Shown here: one piece after another, positions 33,340-41,760 of the stretch
Layout: the number at the start of each line of letters is the position of its first letter
Position numbering within the stretch: the first letter of the stretch is position 1
Source: Pyropia yezoensis
Lineage: Eukaryota > Rhodophyta > Bangiophyceae > Bangiales > Bangiaceae
Assembly: GCA_009829735.1 (NCBI GenBank)
Contig: CM020620.1
Coordinates: 18,062,354-18,126,353, forward strand
Direction: 5' to 3'
Length of the DNA stretch: 64,000 nt
Translations under genes and position numbers: made by a program
Notes under the pieces: model-generated
Database searches by the model: none
What the model saw: only the letters and a program-made list of their open reading frames with translations
What the model was told of the DNA's origin: nothing

Positions 33340-34011
33340 CGACCGGTGGCAGGGGCGATGTCGCTGCCGCTCGGGAGGCACACAATCGACAGGACGTGTC
33401 TAACGTTGGGCTCGTCCAAGGCAAGGACAACATGGCAGACGGCCTTACCAAGGCCAAGCCTAACGATGCCCTCGAACGCTTCCTGGACACTGGCGTCGAC
33501 AACACGCCAGTGGAGCAGTGGATCATCCGTGCCCCGCTGGGCTTCACGCCCCGTCTGACCACGGGGCCGGGGGGAGTGTGAGACCGCCCGCACGTGCCTC
33601 TGGCCGTCACATCTGTTGGTGTGACGGCCAAGGCGATTTCCTGGCGGGACGAGCGGCAGGATATCTAATCCTTGCCGGCGTGGTCGAACGGGTGGTGATT
33701 CTGGTGGCGCCAGCCTGCCTAGGTTGGTGCCAGTGCACGGTAGATACCGCAGTGCCGTGCTGACATTGGCCCGCCACCGTGCACTGCCCTGTGCGGGGCT
33801 GCTGGGAGGGGGACTCCCACGAGTGCGCACGAGACATGGGTGGCGGATCCTGTGTGCTTCATGAGTGACCCGACAGACCGCCGCGGGCAGTCGGCCGGGC
33901 TTTGGACAGGCCTTATCTCAGAAGTAGACATACATATAGTATTGTTTGCCTCTGGGAGACGGGCTGTCACGCCTTCTTGACGCTTCACCTGTAGCGACCA
34001 GACTTCCCACA
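33340..34011 (+). mobile_element. Ty1/copia remnant: RNase H end plus 3' LTR
   Basis: An open stretch to 33,581 matches the C-terminal end of copia RNase H, with residues A-A-A-R-E-A, V-G-L-V-x-G-K-D-N-M-A-D-G-L-T-K and a closing P-V-E-Q-W-I-I-R. A polypurine run (GGGGCCGGGGGGAG, ending at 33,576) and an LTR-like sequence starting TGTGAGACC (33,577) follow, as in intact copia elements. The LTR probably ends near 34,011 (TTCCCACA) and has a TATA-like stretch (ACATACATATAG, about 33,927). Everything upstream of RNase H is missing, so this is a truncated fossil. The right limit is tentative because the left LTR is absent. Confidence 0.7.
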
Positions 34012-34161
34012 GGTGTGCGGCACTTGTCGGATTTCGTTTCTGAGGAACACTGCGCGGAGCGAGGCGTGGAGAGATTCCGTGCTGGTGGCCCAATCCACTG
34101 GGCCGCGTCGACGGTTGCTTGCTGCAGTGGCAGACCTGCCGCTGTGTCACAGCCGTCGGAG

Positions 34162-35387
34162 CCTAGTGTCTATTCTACCGTGGGCATCATTTGATGCCCT
34201 CGGCATCAATTGATGCCCATTTTCAACCTGTGTTTCCGGTATGTTCCCGACCTCTACGGCCAGTTTTGACTGCAGATTCGGACTCAGCGCGGCGTGTTTG
34301 TCCTTGGGGCAACTCATGTGCATCCAAGCCTGGGGCTGACTCGAGTGGCACGGGTTTTCCCGCGCGCGCCCGCGCTCCAAGTGCCTTGTTCAGCACTCTC
34401 TCGAGGAGGGCCCCGACCACAGCACGCTTGGCCTCTGTCTGTACGCGAGAGGCTTGGGAGCATCCTGGGCAAGCAAGGGAACCACCTTTTCTGCCGCTCA
34501 CGCCACCCTGGTGAGTGTGGGTGGAGGCCAAAACAGCCCCTTGCACTGACTGCTGGCTGATGAGCGCCCGTTGGGCGATGGTGGTGGCAGACCTTGTACG
34601 CATCGACGGGGCGCCGGCCTAGGCGGGCGCCGCCACTGCCTGCCTGCGGGCCCGCCTCAGGTTGGATGCGGGGCTTCCGTCGAGTGCTGGGGGGGGGGGA
34701 GAAGGGGACGGGGGTGCAAAGGGCGGGTGGCAGTACTAGTGGCGTACGGAGGTTGGGTGGGGAGCGGGATGGACGGGCGATTCTGACGGAAGAAGAGGTG
34801 GAGCTTGGGGGCTTGTGCGCGTGTGTGTACGTCCGGCAGTAGGCCTGGAGGGACGCGGGGAGTGCTGGGTTGTGGTGACGCGCGCCTTTTTCCGGAGTAG
34901 GCGTGCATTTGGCGCGCCACGCCGCCGCTCGGCGGGCGGTGGGTGGGCACGGAACGAGGCCGCTCTGCATAGATTGTAGGCTATCGAGAGTCCGCCCGAA
35001 GTCGAGACGGCCGTGGCGTCGTCGTAGGAAAAAAAAAAGTCCCGAACAGGTGTCAGGGCGTGGGGGTGGAGCGGTTGGTTGTGCTCTCACTGGGACCCGT
35101 GACGCTGTGAGGGCCTCTTTGTAGGCCCCCATCCACGAGACCAGAACACCCCCAGCAGAAAATAAACTCCCCAAGGGCCTTCCGAGAGGTGCAAGGAAAC
35201 TGGACCGTCAGCGAGCGCTTGGTGAAAGTGCCGCATACGCTTGCAAGAGGACAGAAAGGCAAAAAACGCTTCATCCGTAGGCACCGAGACAACGATTTAT
35301 CTATGCAGGCGCGCTGGAATGGGCGATTTCGAGGTCGCGGATCTCGGGCATCATTTGATGCCCAGATCCGGTAGAATAGACACTAGG
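34162..35387. mobile_element. 1.2-kb element with 19-bp terminal inverted repeats
   Basis: The ends are perfect 19-bp inverted repeats: CCTAGTGTCTATTCTACCG at 34,162-34,180 and its complement at 35,369-35,387. Just inside each end is the hairpin GGGCATCATTTGATGCCC (34,182-34,199 and 35,346-35,363). A second perfect palindrome, GGCATCAATTGATGCC, follows on the left (34,202-34,217). If CTAG is read as a 4-bp target duplication, the element would run TGTCTATTC to GAATAGACA. No transposase is recognisable inside, where only low-complexity frames occur, so it would be non-autonomous. The superfamily is not identified. Confidence 0.65.
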
Positions 35388-37277
35388 GGTTGATGCGTCA
35401 GGCGTCCCTCTCGGCCAACTCGTCCAGCCACGGACGCTTTTCTCCGGCTCTCCCATCCGCAAGCCAAGCTCTGCTCGCGGAACGCACGTGACTCGACCTA
35501 ATGACCGGAGATTGAGAGCGTCGCGTGTCAGTGATCACCTGTGTGCGGCGAGCGTGGAGAAGATGGAGAAGGATCGGAAGAAGTGGGCAAAAGGCATGGC
35601 GGCCGCCGGGTGCACCGCGGCGGCGGCGGCGGCCGCCGCAACGGCGGCGGAACATGCCGCCATCGGTGGCGCCCGCGGCCGCGGCGCGCCCGTCTGGGCG
35701 CCCCCCGCTCCCGCCTTCTCCCGGGCCTTCCCCCCGCCCGCCGCCGCCGCCGCCGCCACCACCACTGGTGGGGGGGGGGCGGCCGCCCGCCGCGGCCACG
35801 GAGCCGGGGGAGGCCGGCGCGGGCCGCGGTGCCGTGGCGACACGCCCCGCCGACGAGCAGACACCCGGGCGTTCCGGGCTCGGGCTTTCGTCAGGTTCAG
35901 ATCCGGCGAGATGCTGCAGGCGAAGCGGCAGGAGCATCCAGCATGCGTCTGGTTGACAGTAAATAGTTCAATGGACAGGATGACTTGTAGGCACCTCTCT
36001 TCGTCATGAACTTCACTTAGATGAGACTACCTTGCCTGGCCAGTATATCCACGAATAGGACGATTCTAACTTCTATGGACTTGGGCGGGGCTGACTTAAA
36101 CGTCATGCTTAGGGAAAGACTTGTGCCTAATACATGCATAGAATGATATAGTGTTTCCCGGGGGCTCAACTATCCTTTCCCCACCAGGATAACTGTTTGA
36201 TTCGCAACTATTGAATTTGGGAAGGACTAGCATGGGCTCGTGATCATGCTGCCGAGCCAGTCGCGGAAACCATCTGACTCGCATGCGTCGAGCAGTCGTC
36301 AGCCCAACGGCGTGTGCCTGTCGTAGGCTCGTGCCTGTCGTTGCTATGCGTGCAAAACTGAGGAGGGGCTGGCGAGTGACAGCGCGGGCGACGCCCGCCA
36401 TCATCATGACGGTCGCGCCTCGATGGTTTGCGTGGTCTGGCTTTCTATGCAGGCCGCCAGCCTGGAAGGAGGGAGTAGCCTGCTAGCTGGCTCCCCACGG
36501 CTCAAGATGGACTTCTATCCCCCATAGGCCCACGGCCGGATCCCCCCGCTCAGATTCCAGAGCCACTTGCACCCGCGGCCGGTGGGAGCCTGTCATGGAA
36601 GGCCCTGCGGGGGGGAGGGGCAGCAGAGGGTTGCCGCTGCGAAGCGGCGCTGGCCAGCCAGCGCGCGGGGGTCGCGAGCCGGGCCCGCCCTGCCCCCCGC
36701 ACCTGCCCGGCTGTCGTCTTGCCCCCCCGCGCCTGCCCACCCGCCTTGCTGTGGCGCGACCGCTGACGTGGCGGCGGTGGTGGGGCGACAGTCTGTATGG
36801 ACTGGCCGGGGGGATTTTTTTTTGTGTGCATCCGGGCGAGCGCTGCGGTGGCGGGGGGATGCAGAGCAGCGGCGACAGGCGGCGACACACCCGCTTTGCA
36901 TCGCCCCCCTCCCCCCCCCCGCTCCCCTTCCCCCCCTCCCCCCCTCTACCCCGGCCTGGACGTTGCAGCGTGCACAATTCGCAGAGGTGGGCACAACCCC
37001 CTCCCCCCCCCCCCCCCCCCTCCCACCCTCCACTCCCTCCCTCCCTCACTGCTCCCACCCCCCGCGGGCGGCGCGGGGGCGTGGTCTGGTGGGGGGCGAG
37101 CGGCAATCCCCCGTAGAATGGGCTGTGGCTGTGTCGTGCGGGCGTCTGTCGGCGCAGCGCCTGCTGGGGGGCGGGGCGAGCTGCTGCCGGGGGCGGCCCT
37201 GGCAGCTCGCCCCGCCCGGGCAGGCGGGGCGGGGGGGGTGGTGGGAGTCCCTCCCAGCGCGCTTGGTCGCTGGGGCG
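35388..37277. other. Intergenic region, no supported gene
   Basis: From 35,560 to 35,960 there is a GCC-trinucleotide-rich block open in several frames on both strands. A plus frame from an ATG at 35,563 encodes 148 residues of Ala/Gly/Arg-rich sequence, and a minus frame is equally long. Neither is supported. From 35,960 to 36,480 the composition is ordinary but gene-free. From 36,500 to 37,270 it is extremely GC-rich with C runs near 37,003-37,020. The last part carries the promoter of the LEA-like gene. Confidence 0.5.
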
Positions 37278-37285
37278 TATAAGAG
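37278..37285 (+). promoter_or_regulatory. TATA box of the LEA-like gene
   Basis: TATAAGAG sits in otherwise GC-rich DNA about 150 bases before the start codon, predicting a transcript start near 37,310 and a leader of about 125 bases. The leader is CA- and CT-rich (CACACGCACACC, TCCTCCTCC), as in many highly expressed genes, and has no upstream ATG that I could see. Confidence 0.65.
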
Positions 37286-37434
37286 CGACGAGTGGCAGCG
37301 TCTTCTCCATACCTCGCCCAACCGACGCCATCCGCAACCACAACCACGCACACGCACACCCTCTCCCTTCCTCGTATACCCTACAACACACACGCACCTC
37401 TTTCATCACTCCCCCCCCCTCCTCCTCCTTCATC

Positions 37435-37614
37435 ATGGGTCTGGGTGACAACCTCAAGGACGCTGCCTCCAACGTGAGCGACGCCGCCGGCAAGGCCGGG
37501 GAGAAGGCCAAGGAGACGGCGACCGACGCCAAGGACGCTACCGGGGACGCTGCCAACGACGCCTCCCGCGCCGCCCGTGACGCGTCCAAGGACGCCAAGC
37601 GGTCGGCGAAGTAA
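37435..37614 (+). CDS. Small LEA-like hydrophilic protein, 59 residues
   Basis: This short intact gene starts at the first ATG after a TATA box and a CA/CT-rich leader, and ends in TAA. The product is 59 residues of Ala, Lys, Asp, Glu, Thr and Ser with one Leu pair near the start and no aromatic residues or cysteine. Loose 11-residue periodicity of the A-x-x-K-A-x-D/E type recurs through it (A-A-G-K-A-G-E-K-A-K-E-T, A-T-D-A-K-D-A). This is the look of group-3 LEA proteins, which are disordered in water, become helical on drying, and protect membranes or proteins in stress. For an intertidal or desiccation-tolerant host this would fit, but that is inference. The frame is confirmed by composition: only this phase lacks low-complexity Arg/Pro coding. 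Confidence 0.75.
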   Translation: MGLGDNLKDAASNVSDAAGKAGEKAKETATDAKDATGDAANDASRAARDASKDAKRSAK

Positions 37615-38373
37615 ATAGCTGCCTCCTATTTGCTGCTGCACCCGCATGTCGGGAGCGGCGGAGCGCCGCGCCCAGCCCGGGGTCTGGCCGCGCGGGCTCC
37701 CACGGATGGGCTGCGGCTTGGATTGAACAGTTGGCCACTGCCGCTCGCCGTGGGCGGCAGACCACGATCCGCACCCGGGGTGGTGGGCGGGGCGGGGCTG
37801 CAAGGGGGGGCGCTGGGTGCCTGCCACGTCACGGGCAGCTCAGCCCAGTGACGCGCCTGGCTCCCACTTCTTCGTGCCTTCACTCGCATTGCTCTTTCTC
37901 CGTGTCTGGTGTCTGCGTGTGTGTTGTGTGGTCGGTCAACAACATCGACATATAAGAAACTATGTTTGACCGTCTGCACTCGTCGCGTCTGCAATGTCTT
38001 GCCCGCCGTGCCGTGTGACAAACAGCGACGATGGGCATGACAGGCGACGTTACGAGGGACTGCGTGCAAGACAAATATCCACAGCCCAAAGGGCGTCGAA
38101 GGTACAGCCTCCTGCCTCCGTTGAGCGCGTCTGCACCACGCCGCGTTGAGCGCAAACGACAACGTGGGCAAGAAAAGAGCGCGCCGTCCAATATCTTGCG
38201 ACCTTTCCCCGAGCCGTGCGGTCAATGACATCCTACAGAGCGCTGTGCTCCTGAGAACATCGTCCTTCTGTGTCACCACATGGCCACCTTCTCTGTGCTC
38301 AAGGCGTAGAGCTGGCCTCAGATCGAACAGCGTCGAGCATAGGAAAATCAGAACGGTGTCACTCTTGTGCCGC
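37615..38373. other. 3' region of the LEA-like gene and downstream spacer
   Basis: The 3' untranslated part of the LEA-like gene probably extends into the AT-richer stretch near 37,950-37,990 (ACATATAAGAAACTATG). No other gene is supported. The end of the minus-strand repeat protein lies at 38,374. Confidence 0.5.
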
Positions 38374-41334
38374 TCACCGCACCTCCTCATCGTCGCCCGT
38401 CCTCGCCGCCTCCAACACACCCGCCGGAAGCATCAAGCCGAGCCGCGCAGCGGTCGCCGCCCACCCCCACCCCCCCACTGCCACGGCCGTGGCGCCACGG
38501 CCAAGCCGCCGCAGCTCTGCCGGCGTCGGCATCACCCCCGGCGTGCCCCCGTGGGTGGCGGCAAACGCTAGCACCTCGCGCGCCACGTCGTGAAAGGCGA
38601 GCCCGGCTCCCGCCGCCGCCACCACATCCCCGCCACTCGCCGGCGGGCGCCACCCCCCCCCGCCGCGGCCGCCACCCACATCACGGCCGGTGCGGCGGGC
38701 GGCGGCGGCGGCGGCAAAGGCCGCCCAGCCATCGCCGTCCGTGACAGAGGCGCCGATGCCGCCGCCGCTGCCCCCGCGGCGCACCACAGAGCCGGGCGCC
38801 GTGCCGGCAACGCGCCCCCGCCGGGGGGGGCGGCCAAGGCCCAGCCGCCGCGCGACGGCGGCGACGCCCCCGTGGCGGGCGATGGCGGCGACCAGGTCGG
38901 ACCGGCCCGCCGCAACGAGCTCCGCCTGCCGCGGCAACACCGCGCGTAGCGCCGCGTCGGGGCGGGTGGGCGGCCCGCGGTGGTTACTTCCCCCCACCCG
39001 TCCCCCCCCCTTCCCCTCTCGCCCCCGCTCCGCCGAGGCGCCGGCGCCAGCCGCTGTAGCTGCTGCTGCCGAAGACGACGACGACGACGACGACGGTGAG
39101 GCCGACAGCGACGACGATGACGACCCGGCGGCGGCGGCCGCTGACGCGGCCGCGGCGGCGGCTGCGGTCGCGTCGAGATGCGCGTACACCTCAGACGCGA
39201 GGGTGGGAAACGCCGCCCAGTAGCCCTTGGGCTTGGTCGCACCCACCATGCCCGCCCGTGCGGCGGTCGCCGCGCCGCCGCCGTGGTGCCGATCAATGGC
39301 AGACGCCAGGGCGGCGTGGCCCGTCGCCCGCAGCGCCGCCTGCCGGGGGAGCACCCGGCGCGGCGGCGAAGGGGGGAGGTGGTGGGGGTGGTGGTGCGGG
39401 CAGGAAGGGAGGGCGCCGCCGCCGCCACCGGCGTCGTCGCCCATGGTGGCCGCAGCCGCGAGCAGCTTGGACGGCCGGCTGGCGGCGGTACGCATAGCGG
39501 ACGCGTCGCCGCCATGGGCGGCATGCCACTCGTCAAGCGCCGCCGCCACGTGCGCCCACTCCTTCCAGTAGCCTCGCGGCCGCGACGGGATGGCGGCGGC
39601 CGCCGCCGCCGCCACCGCCCCGCCGCCACCGTCCGCAGCCGCTGCCTCGACCGCCGCCGCCGCCACGGACGCTGCCGCCACAGTCGTCGCCGCGGGCCTC
39701 CCCCTCTGCCGGCGGCGGCCAGCCAGCGCCACCCGCCTCCCCCGGCCGGCGACGGGCGGGTGCGGCCGCGCCCCCCCCCCCCCTCCCGGCGACGACGTCT
39801 GCGGCGACGGCAGCCGCCGCCGCCGCGTCCCCCCACCCCCACCCCTTGCCAGCCCCGCGCGCGCGGCGACGGCCACAAACCCGCCGTGCCGGCCAATGGC
39901 CTCGACAAGGTCTGACCGCCCCCCCGCGAGCAGCACCGAGCGGGTGGGCATGGCGAGGCACGCCGCGCCCGGCGCCGCCGCCCCCACCGCCCACACCCGC
40001 AGCTCCGCCACGAGGTGCCCCCAGTCGTTCCAGTAGCCATACGGCCGTCGCCGCCCGCCCCCGGCGGCGGCGGTGGCGCCCCCGGCGGGCAGCCGCAGCC
40101 GCCCGCCAACGGCGGCAAAGCCACCGTGGCGGGTGATGGCGTTTTCCAAGTCCCGCCGCCCCGCTGCGCGGAGGCCCCGGGAGGTGGGCATGGTCCGCCG
40201 GGTGGAAGGGGGGGGCGCCGCGCCGCCCGCCGCTCCGCCGGCGTCTACCGTCGTTGTCGCCGCCGCCACCGCCGCCGCCGACGCCCCCGCCGTCGCTGCC
40301 GCGTCGGCGGTGGCCGCCACGTGCGCAAGCACCTCGGCCGACACGTTGGCCCAGTCAGCCCAATAGCCGCGGGGGCGCCGCTTGGGGGCGTGGGGGGGGG
40401 GGGGGGAGGGTGCCGCTGAAGCCGCCGCCGACCGTGACCGCCGCCGCCGGCCACCCTCAGCTGCGTCGGCCGCGACGGCGTGGTCGCTTGTGACGCCCCC
40501 GCCGCCGACCTTGTCGCTGCCCGCCTCGACGGGGGCGGTGTCCACCGTGGTAGCGGCGGCGGCGGCGACGGCGGGGGCGGCAGTAGCAGCAGCGGTGACG
40601 AGGGATGCGGCGCCAAGTGCGCCACCGCTGGCCGCCGGCACTCCCCTGGGCGGGGCGGCAGCGGCCGCCACGGTAACGTCGCGGCCACGGGCACCCCCCC
40701 CCCTCTGGTCGAGGGCTGCGGCGGTGCCCGCCGCTGCCGCCATCGGTGGCGGGGCCATCGGCATGGCCGCCGCCGCCCCAACTGCTCGCACCCGCCGGCC
40801 GGCGGCCACCTGCGGCGGCGGCGGCCGCGCCCGCCGCGCCGCCGCGCCACATACCGGTGACAGCGGCACCTCCGACGGCGTGGCGCCGCTGGGCAGGCGC
40901 CAGCGGACGGCGGCGCGGCGGTGGCGACAGTCGCCGCCGCCGCCGCCACCACCGAGCTTCAGCGCCGCAGCCGCTGTGACGGCGGCGGCTGCGGTGGCGG
41001 CTGCGGCGCCGCCCACAAACGCCACGCCCCGAATAGGGGCAGGCGCGGGGGGGGACAAGACAGCGGCGGCAGCCACCGCTTCTGTCAGAAGCGGAGGGGG
41101 CGGCACCAGCGCTGCGGGGGGTGGCAAACACGCCGGCGGCGTTGCAGGCAGCGGTGGCGGCCGCGGCATCGGCGGCGGTGGCGAAAGCGGCGGCGGCCGC
41201 GGCGGCCCCCGTCGCGACAGTGCGCCGCAGACGACCTCGGAGCGGGTGGCCGTCTTGGGGGCGGCGCAAGGGGCGGCGGCGGGCGCGTCAGAGGAGAGTG
41301 GAAGCCATGGGCATGGGGCCACGGGTTCCCGCAT
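38374..41334 (-). CDS. Large repeat protein with five 'GYW ... MP ... GR-DL-AI-RHGG' modules
   Basis: A single-exon frame of 986 residues from the first in-frame ATG (41,334); upstream start-like codons are not ATG. Residues 1-45 are rich in Ala, Pro, Ser and Arg and could be an organelle-targeting leader. Residues 50-310 are Ala/Gly-rich low complexity. From about 322 onward five modules occur, starting near residues 322, 431, 586, 701 and 866. The first four open with R/K-P-x-G-Y-W-x-x-W/F and V/L-x-x-E/A-V/L. All continue, after a linker of variable length, with M/L-P-T/R-x-x-x-L-x-x-x-G-R-x-D-L-x-x-A-I-x-R-H-G-G-x-x-x-V-A-x-R-x-G-L. The fifth module lacks GYW and is degenerate. From memory, similar YW/GG units occur in nucleus-encoded plastid proteins of plants and algae, but I cannot name the family or activity. 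A nucleic-acid-binding repeat is one guess. It is divergent from the N-glycanase gene 426 bp away. Confidence 0.8.
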   Translation of the reverse strand: MREPVAPCPWLPLSSDAPAAAPCAAPKTATRSEVVCGALSRRGPPRPPPLSPPPPMPRPPPLPATPPACLPPPAALVPPPPLLTEAVAAAAVLSPPAPAPIRGVAFVGGAAAATAAAAVTAAAALKLGGGGGGGDCRHRRAAVRWRLPSGATPSEVPLSPVCGAAARRARPPPPQVAAGRRVRAVGAAAAMPMAPPPMAAAAGTAAALDQRGGGARGRDVTVAAAAAPPRGVPAASGGALGAASLVTAAATAAPAVAAAAATTVDTAPVEAGSDKVGGGGVTSDHAVAADAAEGGRRRRSRSAAASAAPSPPPPHAPKRRPRGYWADWANVSAEVLAHVAATADAAATAGASAAAVAAATTTVDAGGAAGGAAPPPSTRRTMPTSRGLRAAGRRDLENAITRHGGFAAVGGRLRLPAGGATAAAGGGRRRPYGYWNDWGHLVAELRVWAVGAAAPGAACLAMPTRSVLLAGGRSDLVEAIGRHGGFVAVAARAGLARGGGGGTRRRRLPSPQTSSPGGGGGARPHPPVAGRGRRVALAGRRRQRGRPAATTVAAASVAAAAVEAAAADGGGGAVAAAAAAAIPSRPRGYWKEWAHVAAALDEWHAAHGGDASAMRTAASRPSKLLAAAATMGDDAGGGGGALPSCPHHHPHHLPPSPPRRVLPRQAALRATGHAALASAIDRHHGGGAATAARAGMVGATKPKGYWAAFPTLASEVYAHLDATAAAAAAASAAAAAGSSSSSLSASPSSSSSSSSAAAATAAGAGASAERGREGKGGGRVGGSNHRGPPTRPDAALRAVLPRQAELVAAGRSDLVAAIARHGGVAAVARRLGLGRPPRRGRVAGTAPGSVVRRGGSGGGIGASVTDGDGWAAFAAAAAARRTGRDVGGGRGGGGWRPPASGGDVVAAAGAGLAFHDVAREVLAFAATHGGTPGVMPTPAELRRLGRGATAVAVGGWGWAATAARLGLMLPAGVLEAARTGDDEEVR

Positions 41335-41760
41335 GGCCGGCGAGTGGGGGGGTGGGGGGGGGGAGCTGCAGTAGCGAGAGGTTGGGGGGGCTGGGGATAC
41401 ACACGACCGACCTGCAGATGTGACGCCGCAGGTCCAAGGCCACGACCGTCTCGCAAGCGCTGCCGGCAGGAGCACGGCTGCCACGTGGCAGACCGATCAC
41501 AGCTGCTTGTCAACGATAATTGTGCCTGCATGCATACTGTGCTTCCTGTAAAAGGTGGATGTTGAAGGGACGTGAGGTGAGGGATCCATTGGTTCAGACA
41601 GCGATTTTCATCACCTTCACGTACCGTCAACATCCATTTTTTACAGGAAGCACTATAAGCCGCGGCTGTCACCGCCTCCGCCATCGCTACAGCTGTAGCT
41701 GTGGGCGTGTCGGGGAGCACGCTGACTTCGCCCCTCCCCCACGCCCGCTCGTCTCATGCC
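41335..41760. promoter_or_regulatory. Divergent intergenic promoter region with a foldback hairpin
   Basis: These 426 bp separate the divergent repeat-protein and N-glycanase start codons and must hold both promoters. Inside is an inverted repeat (41,539-41,580 and 41,611-41,653) with about 30 bp between the arms. No clear TATA box is seen; TATAAG at about 41,654 lies at the hairpin's right edge, about 100 bases from the N-glycanase ATG, and is a candidate. Confidence 0.45.
41539..41653. repeat. Foldback hairpin, 115 bp
   Basis: Arms of 42-43 nt start GTGCTTCCTGTAAAA and end with the complement TTTTACAGGAAGCAC. They pair along most of their length, with a few mismatches toward the loop. TA dinucleotides lie just outside both arms, as a mariner-type MITE would leave, but this is weak. 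Alternatives are a hairpin RNA or a regulatory inverted repeat. Confidence 0.7.

Noticed and set aside
36483-37598. 371-codon minus-strand frame overlapping the LEA-like gene
   Set aside because: It is the complement of the LEA-like gene and of GC-rich promoter DNA; it starts inside that gene and is Ala/Ser/Pro/Arg low complexity. The 59-residue plus gene has a TATA box, leader and coherent composition.
38568-40124. 518-codon minus frame and several long plus frames (39,178-39,915; 40,382-41,374) inside the repeat-protein gene
   Set aside because: They are alternative-phase shadows in GC-rich DNA; only the frame of 38,374-41,334 shows the repeated GYW/GG modules.
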